Positions 30,870 to 40,311 of a stretch of 64,000 nt of DNA are shown piece by piece (the first letter of the stretch is position 1; the number at the start of each line of letters is the position of its first letter). Source of the stretch: Opitutaceae bacterium. GTDB taxonomy: Bacteria > Verrucomicrobiota > Verrucomicrobiia > Opitutales > Opitutaceae. The translations under genes and the position numbers were made by a program. The notes under the pieces are model-generated. The model ran no database searches. It saw only the letters and a program-made list of their open reading frames with translations, and was not told where the DNA came from. The stretch spans positions 32,545-96,544 of the forward strand of contig PLTZ01000078.1 in NCBI GenBank assembly GCA_003164715.1, written 5' to 3'.

Positions 30870-33677
30870 ATGCCCAAAACCCTTGATGAGCAGGCGCGCT
30901 CCCAACTCGTCTTCACGCGGGAGACGAGCGGCGCCGACCGGATTGCCGCCTGCAAGGGGTTCCTGATGGAGGCCATGGCCGACCTGCGCGCCCGGCACGA
31001 GCAGGGCGCCTCGGGCCTCGAGGTCGAGCACGGCCGATCGGCCATCATCGACGCCCTAATCTCGCGGCTGTTCGACCACGCGATCGCGCTCTACGCGAGC
31101 ACCAAGGGCCCGACGCCGGCGGCGGTCTCGATGCTGGCGCTGGGGGGGTACGGCCGCAGCGAGCTGGCGCCCTTGAGCGACGTCGACGTCATGTTCCTCT
31201 ACCCCACCAAGTCGAGGCCCGCGGTCGTCGAGCCCTTCCAGGCGCACCTCACCCAGGAGGTCCTCTACCCGCTCTGGGACTGCGGGCTCAAGGTCGGCCA
31301 CTCCACGCGCAAGGTCGACGAGGTGTTCGCCCAGGCCGAGAAGGAGATCCAGACGATGACCTCGCTCCTCGAGTCGCGGTACGTCGCCGGCTCCGCCGCG
31401 CTCTGCGACTCCTTCCTGCAGGCGTACCGGACCTTCTACACGTCGGACGACCCCAAGGGGTACATCCTGGCGAGGCTCGAGGACCAGTCCGCCCGGCGCG
31501 CCAAGTTCGGCAACACGGTCTTCAACCAGGAGCCCGACATCAAGAACGGGGTCGGCGGGCTCAGGGACTACCAGAACACCCTCTGGATGGCCCGCGTGAA
31601 GCTCGGCATCACGAGGATGGACGAGCTCTCCGCGGAGGGCCACCTAAGCGCAGCCGAGGTCAGCGAGTTCAGCCGGTCGTACGACTTCCTGCTGCGCGTG
31701 CGCAACGACCTGCACTTCCAGAGCGCCCGGCCGACCGACATCCTCAACCTGGACTCGCAGCCCCGGATCGCCCTGAACCTGGGCTACACGCAGGTGGCCC
31801 TCCTCGCCCGGGTGGAGGCGTTCATGCAGGACTACTACCGGAGCGCGCAGTTTATCTTCCAGACGTCCAAGACCGTGGAGAGCAGGCTCGCCCTTGCGAT
31901 CGGCAGGAAGTCGAGCGGGGCGAAGATCCCGATCCGCGAGGCCCTGAAGATCGCCCGCCTGCGCCGGTCCCGGCGGGTGGACGGGTTCGTCGTCCGAGGC
32001 AGCGAGCTCGCGGCGGAGGACCCGGGCGTCTTCCGGGAGGATCCGGTGAGGCTTATCCGGGTCTTCAGGCACTGTCAGCAGCTGGACTGCACGCTCGACT
32101 TCCACCTGGCCCAGCTGATCCGGGAGTCGCTCCCCCTCATGGAGGGCATCCTGCGCTCCCCGGACGCCGCGATGGCGTTCCGGGCCATCCTGTCCGAGTC
32201 GGGTGCGGTCTCCGACGTGCTCCAGAAGATGCACGAGCTGGGGGTCCTGGGGGGGTACATCCCCGAGTTCGCGGCCCTGACCTGCCTCGTGCAGCACGAG
32301 TTCTACCACAGATATACCGCTGACATACATACACTTAACGCAATCAAGGAGCTCGACCTGATCTTCACGGAGGCCGAGCCGATGAAGATGAAGTACCGCA
32401 GCGTCCTCCACGAGGTGGAGGACCCCGCGCTCGTCTACCTCACCCTCCTTCTCCACGACATCGGCAAGGCCGTCGGCATCAAGAACCACTCCGAGTCCGG
32501 CATGCGGCTGGCCGGGCCCACGATGGAGCGCCTGGGCGTGTCCGAGCGCGGCCGGGAACTTGTTTCATTTGTTATCAAGAATCATCTCGCGATGGCACGA
32601 TTCTGGCAGAAGCGGGATGTAGATGACCCGAAGACATCAGCCGCCTTTGCCGAATTGGCCGGGGATCCCGAGCGCCTGCGGTGCCTGTACGTGCACACGT
32701 TCTGCGACGCGCGGGGGACCTCCTCCGATCTTTGGAATAGCTACAAGGACACTCTTCACACTACACTATACCGCAACACCCTCGAGCGCCTGAGGCTCGG
32801 GGCCGCAGTCGACGCAAGCTTCGAGGAAAAACGTAAAATGACCGAACAGGAACTGATCGCGAAAAGGATCCCGGGCATCAGCGACGACGAGATCGCCGCC
32901 CATTTCAGCCTTCTGCCCGACCGCTACTTCATCCTGACGGATGCGAGCGAGATCACGCTGCACATCCAGATGGTGAACAAGCTGCTCAAGTCGATCACGG
33001 CGACCGACTCGGTCGGCTCGCTCAGGCCCGTGATCGACTGGAAGGACGACCTCAACCGCTCGCTGACGGTCGTCAACGTGGTCACGTGGGACAGGGCCGG
33101 CCTCTTCTACAAGCTCGCCGGGGCGTTCAGCGTCGCCGGCCTGAACATCCTCGGCGCAAAGGTGATCTCGAGGACCGACCACATCGCGATCGACACGTTC
33201 TACGTCGTGGAGCCCGGGCGCGGCGTGGTGCAGAACTCGGCGGCGCAGGAGTCGTTCGCGAAGATCATCGAGTCGTCCCTCATGTCGAGCGCGGACCTCT
33301 ACCCTGAAATCCTCGCGCAGGCTAAGAAGATCGCGGCGACCCGCTACCTCTACGCCAAGGGCGGGGAAACGCTCCACAGCTCGTTCCCGCCGACCGTGGA
33401 CGTCTACCACGAGATTTCGATGCAGCGCACGATCGTCGAGGTGCAGGCCCGCGACCAGATCGGGCTCCTCTACCGGCTCGCGAAGGCGATCTCCGACTTC
33501 GGGTTCGACATCACGTTCGCCCGGATCGGGACCGAGCGGGGCGTCGCGATCGACACCTTCTACATCGAGAGCGCGAACCACGAGCCCGTCGAGGACCCGG
33601 AGCGGCTTCAGAAGCTGCGCTCGGCGCTCGCGGAGGTGATCACGCCCGCCCCGGTCGCCGCCGCAGAGGAAGCCTAG
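30870..33677 (+). CDS. glnD: [Protein-PII] uridylyltransferase / uridylyl-removing enzyme
   Basis: About 935 residues from ATG 30870; an in-frame GTG at 30846 would add eight residues. Senses glutamine and controls PII. Domains in order: nucleotidyltransferase with LGGYGRSELAPLSDVDVMFL (about 90-110), helical linker, HD hydrolase domain with HDIGKAVG (about 530), and two ACT domains (VVNVVTWDRAGLFYKLAGAFSVAGLNI at about 735 and VEVQARDQIGLLYRLAKAISDFGFDI at about 860). All domains of canonical GlnD are present. Divergent from valS. Confidence 0.95.
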   Translation: MPKTLDEQARSQLVFTRETSGADRIAACKGFLMEAMADLRARHEQGASGLEVEHGRSAIIDALISRLFDHAIALYASTKGPTPAAVSMLALGGYGRSELAPLSDVDVMFLYPTKSRPAVVEPFQAHLTQEVLYPLWDCGLKVGHSTRKVDEVFAQAEKEIQTMTSLLESRYVAGSAALCDSFLQAYRTFYTSDDPKGYILARLEDQSARRAKFGNTVFNQEPDIKNGVGGLRDYQNTLWMARVKLGITRMDELSAEGHLSAAEVSEFSRSYDFLLRVRNDLHFQSARPTDILNLDSQPRIALNLGYTQVALLARVEAFMQDYYRSAQFIFQTSKTVESRLALAIGRKSSGAKIPIREALKIARLRRSRRVDGFVVRGSELAAEDPGVFREDPVRLIRVFRHCQQLDCTLDFHLAQLIRESLPLMEGILRSPDAAMAFRAILSESGAVSDVLQKMHELGVLGGYIPEFAALTCLVQHEFYHRYTADIHTLNAIKELDLIFTEAEPMKMKYRSVLHEVEDPALVYLTLLLHDIGKAVGIKNHSESGMRLAGPTMERLGVSERGRELVSFVIKNHLAMARFWQKRDVDDPKTSAAFAELAGDPERLRCLYVHTFCDARGTSSDLWNSYKDTLHTTLYRNTLERLRLGAAVDASFEEKRKMTEQELIAKRIPGISDDEIAAHFSLLPDRYFILTDASEITLHIQMVNKLLKSITATDSVGSLRPVIDWKDDLNRSLTVVNVVTWDRAGLFYKLAGAFSVAGLNILGAKVISRTDHIAIDTFYVVEPGRGVVQNSAAQESFAKIIESSLMSSADLYPEILAQAKKIAATRYLYAKGGETLHSSFPPTVDVYHEISMQRTIVEVQARDQIGLLYRLAKAISDFGFDITFARIGTERGVAIDTFYIESANHEPVEDPERLQKLRSALAEVITPAPVAAAEEA

Positions 33678-33729
33678 AGGCGCCGCGTAATCCCTTGCAC
33701 GCGCCGCCGGCGCCTGCACGACTTGTGGC

Positions 33730-35427
33730 ATGACCGATGACGCGGAACTGAAGGCGCTCCACGCCGTGTCCTCGCTGGCCTCGGGCACCGACGACCCGGG
33801 AGCGGCGACCCGCGAGGTCCTCGCCATCGCCTCGGCCGCGTTCACCGCCGACGGTGGGATCGTCGCCTTCCAGAATCCCGAGACGGGCCGGCTCGAGATC
33901 GAGGCCGCCGTGGGCCTGCCGTCGGACGCGGACCGCTCGTTCGCCCCGGGCCAGGGCATCCCGGGATGGGTCGCGTGGCACGGCAGGCCGGCCCTCGTCG
34001 CCGACACCGCCGGCGACGCGCGCAGCCGGCCGGTGCGCACCCAGACGCGCTGCGAGATGGCGGCCCCGATGCTGCTGGCCGACGGCCACCTGCTGGGCGT
34101 CCTGGCGCTCAGCCGCGACGCCGCCGGCGCGTTCGGGGCCGCCGACCTGGGCGCCCTCGTGAGGCTCGCCGACGTGGCGGCCCGGGTCCTGCGCCGGCTC
34201 TGGGACTTAAGCCACCTGAGGGAGAAGGCCCGCCAGCTGGAGACGCTCATCGCCACCGGCCAGGCGCTTGTCGGCAAGCTCGAGCAGCGCCAGCTCTTCG
34301 ACACGCTGACCCGGGACGCCTCGGCCATGATGCAGGCCAAGGCCTGCGCGCTCTTCCTCCTCGACCCCGGGTCCGGCGACCTGCGCCTCGCCTCCTACCG
34401 CGGCGCCCCTGGGACGCTGGCGCCCGAAGGGGACCTGCCGCTGCGCCTGTGCCTGGCGGCGTCGGCCGTCAGGACCCGCAGGCCGGTCTCGTTCGCCGAC
34501 ATCCAGTCGCCCGAGTTCCGCGACCTCCTCGACCTGCCCCGGGACCCCGAGCTCCGGTCGGTGATCGCGACGCCGCTCCTGTTCGAGTCCGAGGTGCTGG
34601 CCGTCCTGGTCATATTCATGGACCGGATACGAATCTTCGACAACGACGAGAAGCGCCTCTGCAGCGCGCTCGCGAGCCTCGGCGCCGTCGCCCTGCAGAA
34701 CTCGCGCCTGTACTCGCGCGTCTTCATGAGCGAGGAGTCGCTGCGCAAGAACGAGCGGCTGACGACGCTCGGCCTCTTGGCGGCCGAGATCGCCCACGAG
34801 ATCCGCAACCCGCTCACGGTGCTCAAGCTCCTGAACGGCGGGCTCGGCTTCGACTTCGCTCCGGGCGACCCCAGGCGCACCGACATGCGCGTCATCGGGG
34901 AGAAGCTCGACCAGCTCGAGTCGATCGTCAGCCGGGTGCTCAACTTCGCCAAGGCGCCCACGAGCCTGCACGCCCGCCACCAGGTCGCCGAGGTCGTCTT
35001 CGACACGCTCGTCCTGGTGCGCCTGAAGCTCGCGCAGGGCGACATCCGGGTGATCTTCGAGCCGCCCGCGCAGGCGATCGTCGTCGAGGGGCACAAGGGC
35101 CAGCTGCAGCAGGTGCTCCTGAATCTCCTCATCAACTCGATGCAGGCGATGCCCGCGGGCGGCGCGATCACGATCAGGCTGGCGGCGGAGGGCCGCGAGG
35201 CGGGCGGCCAGGCGATCGTCGAGGTGTCGGACACGGGCTCCGGGATACCCGACGCCATCCGGGGGCGGATCTTCGACTCGTTCCTGACCGGCAGGCCGGA
35301 CGGGACCGGGCTCGGCCTGGCCATCGCCAAGCGGGTGCTCCTGAGCCACCACGGGGACATCGAGCTCGTGGAGTCGAGCCCCGCGGGAACGACGTTCCGG
35401 ATAATGATACCGCTCGTCCGCGGCTAG
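33730..35427 (+). CDS. Soluble sensor histidine kinase with two GAF domains
   Basis: 565 residues, no membrane segment, so a cytoplasmic sensor. GAF domain 1 (about 10-150: GQGIPGWVAWHGRPALVAD) and GAF domain 2 (about 170-330: LCLAASAVRTRRPVSFADI) precede the kinase core. The phosphoacceptor His lies in AEIAHEIRNPLTVLKLL (about 355). The ATP-binding boxes are N (LLNLLINSMQAMP), G1 (DTGSGIP) and G2 (GTGLGLAIAKRVL). No response regulator is adjacent, so its partner is elsewhere. The signal is unknown; GAF domains may bind cyclic nucleotides, haem or other small ligands. Confidence 0.93.
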   Translation: MTDDAELKALHAVSSLASGTDDPGAATREVLAIASAAFTADGGIVAFQNPETGRLEIEAAVGLPSDADRSFAPGQGIPGWVAWHGRPALVADTAGDARSRPVRTQTRCEMAAPMLLADGHLLGVLALSRDAAGAFGAADLGALVRLADVAARVLRRLWDLSHLREKARQLETLIATGQALVGKLEQRQLFDTLTRDASAMMQAKACALFLLDPGSGDLRLASYRGAPGTLAPEGDLPLRLCLAASAVRTRRPVSFADIQSPEFRDLLDLPRDPELRSVIATPLLFESEVLAVLVIFMDRIRIFDNDEKRLCSALASLGAVALQNSRLYSRVFMSEESLRKNERLTTLGLLAAEIAHEIRNPLTVLKLLNGGLGFDFAPGDPRRTDMRVIGEKLDQLESIVSRVLNFAKAPTSLHARHQVAEVVFDTLVLVRLKLAQGDIRVIFEPPAQAIVVEGHKGQLQQVLLNLLINSMQAMPAGGAITIRLAAEGREAGGQAIVEVSDTGSGIPDAIRGRIFDSFLTGRPDGTGLGLAIAKRVLLSHHGDIELVESSPAGTTFRIMIPLVRG

Positions 35428-35437
35428 GGTGCGCCCG

Positions 35438-36055
35438 TCACTCCTCGAGCTCGACGTTCCAGTAGGCGATGTCGAGGAAGTCCTTCCAGATCTCGCGGTG
35501 CTGGTTGCCAAGCACCATCGAGATGACCGGCCTCCACTTCGGGCGGGAGGGCTTGCGGATCAGGCGCATGCCCGCCTCGTGGGGCAATCGATTGGCCTTG
35601 CGCGTGTTGCACCGGATGCAGGAGCAGACGATGTTCTCCCAGGTGGTCTTCCCGCCGTAGTCGCGCGGGATCACGTGGTCTAGGTTCAATTCCTCGCGCG
35701 GGTAGACCCGCGAGCAGTACTGGCAGGAGTTCTTGTCGCGCTCGAAGACGTTGTTGCGGGTGAGCTTGATCTCCTTGCACGGCAGCTTGTCGAAGAAGGT
35801 CAGGAGAATGACGCGCGGCAGCCGTATCGTCCGGGTCGGGGTGTGGACCGTCTCAAGCTCCACGACTGGCGGGTTGTCTTGGGAGAAGTCGATCCAGTCC
35901 ATCATGGAGAACATCCTGAAATCGTCCTCCTCCTGGTGGACGACGTGGGCGTGACCCCGGGCCAGGAGCCCGAACGCCCGCCTGGCGCCAATCACGTTGA
36001 CCGCCTGCCAAAGGCGGTTCAGGACGAGGACGGGCTGTTCAAGGGCTGCCTCCAT
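35438..36055 (-). CDS. HNH endonuclease domain protein
   Basis: 205 residues. The N-terminal half (LVLNRLWQAVNVIGARRAFGLLARGHAHVV) is characteristic of the widespread McrA-like HNH proteins of unknown role. The HNH core lies at about 108-165: RDKNSCQYCSRVYP with a Cys pair, LDHVIPRDYGG with the catalytic His, and NIVCSCIRCNTRKANR with a second Cys pair, so a zinc-stabilised beta-beta-alpha-metal nuclease. No methylase or phage genes are nearby, arguing against a restriction system or prophage. Confidence 0.92.
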   Translation of the reverse strand: MEAALEQPVLVLNRLWQAVNVIGARRAFGLLARGHAHVVHQEEDDFRMFSMMDWIDFSQDNPPVVELETVHTPTRTIRLPRVILLTFFDKLPCKEIKLTRNNVFERDKNSCQYCSRVYPREELNLDHVIPRDYGGKTTWENIVCSCIRCNTRKANRLPHEAGMRLIRKPSRPKWRPVISMVLGNQHREIWKDFLDIAYWNVELEE

Positions 36056-36265
36056 GCGCGGTTTCGAAATAGTGATCTCCCGCCTCGACTGTCAAGCGGC
36101 GGCCCTCGCGGGAACGAGGCATTAAAAATGCGCTAAGCTTGGCACACAAAATGGTTACGAATAGCCCAGCCATGTCTTTCTTGCCCGAATCGATGCACCC
36201 CGCATCGTCCCTCGGTCCAGCGGGTTGCCGAAGAGTTCCAGCGGGGTCCGCGCAAGCCATTCTTA
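36056..36265 (+). promoter_or_regulatory. Leader region upstream of the KimA-like permease, with hairpins
   Basis: 210 bases between the divergent HNH and permease genes. CGATGC (36191-36196) and GCATCG (36202-36207) form a perfect 6-bp hairpin. Downstream, the 9-mer TCCAGCGGG occurs twice within 40 bases. The rightward transcript could therefore have a structured 5' leader. I could not fit it to a known riboswitch by eye. Confidence 0.35.
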
Positions 36266-38224
36266 ATGTCCCTTAAATCTCTTCTCTTCGGCAGGGCGAA
36301 GTCCCTGACTGACCGGAACCTTTTCCACAGCATCTCGCTGATCGCCCTGTTCGCGTGGGTCGGTCTGGGCGCCGACGGCCTCTCGTCGTCGTGCTACGGC
36401 CCGGAGGAGACGTTCAAGGCGCTCGGCAGCAGCACCCACCTGAGCCTCTTCGTGGCGCTGGCCTGCGTGGTCACGATCATCGCGATCTGCGCGAGCTACT
36501 CGCAGATCATCTCGATCTTCCCGACGGGGGGCGGCGGCTACCTGGTCGCCAGCAAGCTCCTCTCCCCGACCACCGGCGTCGTCTCGGGATGCGCGCTCCT
36601 GATCGACTACGTCCTGACGGTGACGATCTCGGTGGCCAGCGGCTCCGACGCCCTCTTCAGCCTCTTCCCGGAGTCCGCGCAGCACGTGAAGCTCCTCTTC
36701 GCGATCGTGGGCGTGATCGGGCTGACGCTCATCAACCTGCGCGGCGTCAAGGAGTCCGTGCTGATCTGGGTGCCGATCTTCGGCGTCTTCGTGCTCACGC
36801 ACCTCTTCGTCATCGCCTATGCGATGATCGCGCACGGATCGGGCCTGGCCAGCATTCCCGCGGCCACCTCGCACGAGGTCCACTCCGTGAGCGCGAGCGT
36901 CGGGTGGTTCGGCCTCATGGCCCTCCTGCTGAAGAGCTACAGCATGGGCGCGGGCACGTACACGGGCATCGAGGCCGTGAGCAACGGCCTGCCCATCCTG
37001 CGCGAGCCCCGGGTGCGCACGGGGCGGCGCACCATGGTCTACATGGGGGTCTCCCTCTCCTTGACGGTCGCGGGGCTGCTCGTCGCCTACCAGCTCTACG
37101 ACGTCCAGATCAACCCGGACAAGACGCTCAACGCCGTGCTCTTCGAGAAGATGACGGCGGGATGGGGCCACTCGGCCGGCAGCGCCTTCGTCATCGTCAC
37201 CCTGTTCTCGGAGGCGGCGCTCCTTATCATCGCCGCTCAGACCGGGTTCCTCGACGGGCCCCGCGTGCTCGCGAACATGGCCCTCGACCGGTGGTTTCCC
37301 GCGCAGTTCGCCAATCTGAGCGAGCGCCTCGTGACCCGCAACGGGGTGCTGCTGATGGGGCTTTCGGCGTTCATCATGATGTGGGCGACCCGCGGCTCGG
37401 TGGACCTCCTGGTGATCTTCTACTCGATCAACGTCTTCATCACCTTCTCGCTCTCCCAGGCCGGGATGGTCCGCCACTGGTGGCAGGAGCGCGCGACCGA
37501 GCCCGGCTGGAGGCACAAGCTGGCGATCAACGGATTCGGGCTCGTGCTGACGACCTCGATCCTCATCTCGCTGACGCTCGTCAAGTTCAACGAGGGGGGC
37601 TGGGCCACGCTCCTGGTGACCGGGCTCCTGGTCTTCGCCGCCTTCGGGATCAAGCGCCACTACAACGGGGTTCGGATGCAGCTCAACCGCCTCGACAGCA
37701 TCGTCGAGGCCGCCGAGATGGAGTCAAAGGCCGCGCCCGCGACGGTGCCGTTCGCCGATCCCAAGGCCCGCACGGCGGTGATCCTCGTGAACGGGTTCAA
37801 CGGGCTCGGCCTGCACACCATCCTCAACGTGCCGCGCATGTTCGGGAACACGTTCCGCAACTTCCTGTTCGTGCAGGTGGGCTCGGTCGACGCCGGCAAC
37901 TTCAAGGGCGCTGCGGACATCGAGGCGCTGCGCGCGCACACCGAGTCGGAGGCGCAGCGCTACGTCCAGTTCGCCCAGGCCCGGGGCTACGGCTCGAAGG
38001 CCTACACGGCGATCGGCTACGACATCACGGGCGAGGTGATGAAGCTCGCGCGCCAGGCCGCCGACGAGTTCCCGAACCAGGTCTTCTTCGCCGGCCAGCT
38101 GCTCTTCACCTACGAGACGAACCTCACCCGGTGGCTCCACAACCACACGGTCTTCACGCTCCAGCGCCGGTTCTTCCTTTCGAACATGCCCTTCGTGGTC
38201 CTGCCAATAAGGGTCGACGCCTGA
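36266..38224 (+). CDS. APC-superfamily permease, KimA-like (probable potassium importer)
   Basis: 652 residues. After the short N-terminus comes WVGLGADGLSSSCYGPEETF, the signature loop of KimA/YdaO-type APC proteins, then about 12 transmembrane helices (for example LALACVVTIIAICASYSQIISIF, GGGGYLVASKLL). From about residue 470 a cytosolic domain follows (TAVILVNGFNGLGLHTILNVPRMFG ... YDITGEVMKLARQAADEFPNQVFFAGQLLF) resembling the universal-stress-like domain that in KimA binds c-di-AMP. K+ uptake driven by H+ is therefore likely; an amino acid permease is the alternative. Confidence 0.85.
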   Translation: MSLKSLLFGRAKSLTDRNLFHSISLIALFAWVGLGADGLSSSCYGPEETFKALGSSTHLSLFVALACVVTIIAICASYSQIISIFPTGGGGYLVASKLLSPTTGVVSGCALLIDYVLTVTISVASGSDALFSLFPESAQHVKLLFAIVGVIGLTLINLRGVKESVLIWVPIFGVFVLTHLFVIAYAMIAHGSGLASIPAATSHEVHSVSASVGWFGLMALLLKSYSMGAGTYTGIEAVSNGLPILREPRVRTGRRTMVYMGVSLSLTVAGLLVAYQLYDVQINPDKTLNAVLFEKMTAGWGHSAGSAFVIVTLFSEAALLIIAAQTGFLDGPRVLANMALDRWFPAQFANLSERLVTRNGVLLMGLSAFIMMWATRGSVDLLVIFYSINVFITFSLSQAGMVRHWWQERATEPGWRHKLAINGFGLVLTTSILISLTLVKFNEGGWATLLVTGLLVFAAFGIKRHYNGVRMQLNRLDSIVEAAEMESKAAPATVPFADPKARTAVILVNGFNGLGLHTILNVPRMFGNTFRNFLFVQVGSVDAGNFKGAADIEALRAHTESEAQRYVQFAQARGYGSKAYTAIGYDITGEVMKLARQAADEFPNQVFFAGQLLFTYETNLTRWLHNHTVFTLQRRFFLSNMPFVVLPIRVDA

Positions 38225-38243
38225 CGGGACGGGACCGCCCGCC

Positions 38244-39398
38244 CTACTCGAGGAGGACCTGCCACTGGTTCTCGCGGGCGGCGCGCGCGGCCTTCAGGGC
38301 ACCGATCGCCACGTACCTCTGGAAATCCTGCCCGGCGAGCCTGACCTTGGGGGACTCGTAGCCGTCATCCGCAAGCCGTTTCTGGAGCACGGTGTCGATG
38401 CCGCGGATCTGCGAGCCTCCCCCGGTGACGATGATGTTCTGGAGCAGCGTCACGACGGAATCGGAAGACGCAGAGGAGATCAGCGTGGTGAGCGCGGGGT
38501 AGATCCTGTCGATGAGCGTGTTGCACGCGTTACCGATCGCGTCCCCGAGCTCGAGCGTGCGGCTCTTGCCGCCGATCACAACCTTGACGTCGAGGGGCCT
38601 GCGGCTCGGCCCCACGTAGGCGTTCGCCTCCTTGATCTCGCGCACCGTGATGCGGGAGAGCCCGTTGTTGGGATAGGTCCGGCCCAGCTCGCCGAAGAGC
38701 AGCTCGTCGATCGCGTCGCCCGCGAACGGGATGCTGATCTGGTCGTCGCGGGTCGGAAAATACCCCTGGACGAGGCACAGGTCGCTCGTGCCTCCGCCGA
38801 TGTCGATGAACAGGGAGTTGACCACGGGATCGACGTAGCCGGACTGCCTGACCCGCGAGTCGTCGCGGTAGCCGAGCGCCGCAAGGAACGGCTCCGGAAT
38901 GAGCAGGACGCGGGAGAAGATGCCCTGGGCCGAGCGCCTGATCCCCTCGCGCGCCGGCTCACCCGCGTTCGCAGGCACGCCAATCACGGCCCGGATCTCG
39001 GCGCGGCCGGACGGGTCGGCGAGCTGCCGGATGTGGAGCATGAAGTCCCGCGCCGCCTCCGGGCGCGCGATGACGCCCTCCGCGAGCGGCGCCACGAGCT
39101 CGACGTGCAGCATCTGGCGCAGGGCGTCCTCCCCGTAGAGGATCCTGGCGTTGCCCGTGATGATGCCGTCGACGATGCCGTCCCTCACGTAGCCGACGAC
39201 CGACGGGATCACCTTGCTGACGGTGATGTCGGTCGACCCGGGCGGCCCAGCAAGGACGCACGACTTGTTGGTCCCAAGGTCGAGCCCGATGAGGAGGGTG
39301 CCTGTCTTGGCTGGGCCCGGGCGCGCCGGGAGGGCCGGCGAGGCGGTGGGCGCCTGGGTCGGTGCTGCGGGTTGTCTTTCGAGGGTGGCGGTTGTCAT
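38244..39398 (-). CDS. MamK-like bacterial actin
   Basis: 384 residues. A Pro/Ala-rich tail of about 34 residues precedes the actin fold: phosphate-1 loop LIGLDLGTNKSCVL, phosphate-2 loop SLFIDIGGGTSDLCLVQG, and adenosine motif NIIVTGGGSQIRGID. Beyond the general actin motifs, several blocks follow the magnetosome actin MamK: AVIGVPANAG, LLIPEPFLAALGY, the DDQISIPFAGDAIDELL segment after phosphate-2, and LLQNIIVTGGGSQIRG. It should polymerise with ATP and organise or segregate some cell structure. No other magnetosome gene is present. It follows a small acidic-protein gene by 44 bases. Confidence 0.88.
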   Translation of the reverse strand: MTTATLERQPAAPTQAPTASPALPARPGPAKTGTLLIGLDLGTNKSCVLAGPPGSTDITVSKVIPSVVGYVRDGIVDGIITGNARILYGEDALRQMLHVELVAPLAEGVIARPEAARDFMLHIRQLADPSGRAEIRAVIGVPANAGEPAREGIRRSAQGIFSRVLLIPEPFLAALGYRDDSRVRQSGYVDPVVNSLFIDIGGGTSDLCLVQGYFPTRDDQISIPFAGDAIDELLFGELGRTYPNNGLSRITVREIKEANAYVGPSRRPLDVKVVIGGKSRTLELGDAIGNACNTLIDRIYPALTTLISSASSDSVVTLLQNIIVTGGGSQIRGIDTVLQKRLADDGYESPKVRLAGQDFQRYVAIGALKAARAARENQWQVLLE

Positions 39399-39442
39399 GG
39401 GTGGGGGGAATCCAGGGGACTAGGGGGGGCGGTCGTAATGGA

Positions 39443-39868
39443 TCAGCGAGGCGCCAGGCCGTCCTGCGCCAGCATGTCGTCGATGAAATCGGCGATTGTG
39501 GGCGTCTCGGCGGGGCCGCCTCGGGCGCGCGCACGGGGCGCCGGCGCCGCGGCAGGGGCGGCCTTCGCCGGAGGAGGAACCGGCAGGCGCCGGGCCAGGA
39601 TCGGTACGAGCACCTCGGCGAAGGCGACCGCCTCCGCCACGCGCTCCTCCTCCTCGGCCATCAGCTCACCAAGGAGCGAGTCCGCCTCGGGCCCGGATGA
39701 GAAAAGCCCCTTCGCCCTCGCGGCGGCCTCGACGAACTCGGTCTCCTGGAGGATACGCGCCTCGGCGGAGAGACCCTCGGAGCGAAGGAAGCAGATGCGC
39801 CGATAAAGGCGACCGACCTCGATCCAGGGCGGGGCAAAACGGTGGAGGACTTCTGTCGGCGCGCTCAA
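39443..39868 (-). CDS. Small protein linked to the MamK-like gene, unknown function
   Basis: 141 residues from a TTG codon at 39868 (MSAPTEVLHRFAPPWIEVGRLYRRICFLRSEG...; the start is uncertain). Helical N-terminal domain rich in Glu and Ala, a flexible Pro/Ala/Arg linker at about 97-118 (PPPAKAAPAAAPAPRARARG), and a short acidic C-terminal helix TPTIADFIDDMLAQDGL. The linker-plus-terminal-helix plan suggests that the tail is a docking peptide, possibly for the downstream actin. I do not recognise a family. Confidence 0.65.
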   Translation of the reverse strand: MSAPTEVLHRFAPPWIEVGRLYRRICFLRSEGLSAEARILQETEFVEAAARAKGLFSSGPEADSLLGELMAEEEERVAEAVAFAEVLVPILARRLPVPPPAKAAPAAAPAPRARARGGPAETPTIADFIDDMLAQDGLAPR

Positions 39869-39916
39869 CGGTGGCAGCCTTGACAGCCGCCGGCGCGATC
39901 GGTTCGGGGGTTTCTT

Positions 39917-40141
39917 TCAGGCCGTCCGCCTGAGCGCCACGTACATCTCCTCGACCTTGGATCTCGCCCAAGGGGTCTTCCTCAGGAACGTCAGGCTCGA
40001 CTTGATGCTCGGGTCAAAAAGGAAGCACCGGATCGGGACGCGCCGGCCCATCTCCTCCCAGCCGAGGTGGGCCACAAGCTCGGTGAGCAGCTGCTCCAGG
40101 GTGACACCGTGCAGGGGGTCGCTGGAACGCGGCTGGGCCAT
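39917..40141 (-). CDS. VF530 family (DUF2132) DNA-binding protein
   Basis: 74 residues with the whole family signature: [21 protein letters not shown], then [34 protein letters not shown]. The VF530 fold is a small double-stranded-DNA-binding helical domain known from structural work; its biological role is not settled. It is 48 bases upstream of the small protein gene and likely shares its transcript with the MamK-like gene. Confidence 0.92.
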   Translation of the reverse strand: MAQPRSSDPLHGVTLEQLLTELVAHLGWEEMGRRVPIRCFLFDPSIKSSLTFLRKTPWARSKVEEMYVALRRTA

Positions 40142-40311
40142 GACCGGATTGTGCGTCGCGCAACCGGTCAGCTCAAGCCTGCCCCCGAAGGCCCAGCCCC
40201 CTGAGTCCCCATAAGCGTAACTACTTCATCGCATTAGTTGCTGGCCGCGAACGGCCATTCTATTGGCTCGAAAAACGGCAATCTTATCCCCAATGTTGCG
40301 TGTGGATTTTG

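Noticed and set aside
35438..36055. HNH gene as part of a restriction or phage system
   Set aside because: No methylase, terminase or phage genes nearby; it belongs to the common stand-alone HNH type.
36056..36265. c-di-AMP (ydaO) riboswitch before the KimA-like gene
   Set aside because: I could not find the conserved core of that riboswitch by eye; only generic hairpins are present.
38244..40141. Magnetosome gene island
   Set aside because: Only a MamK-like actin is present; no other mam or mms genes, so magnetosome formation is not supported.
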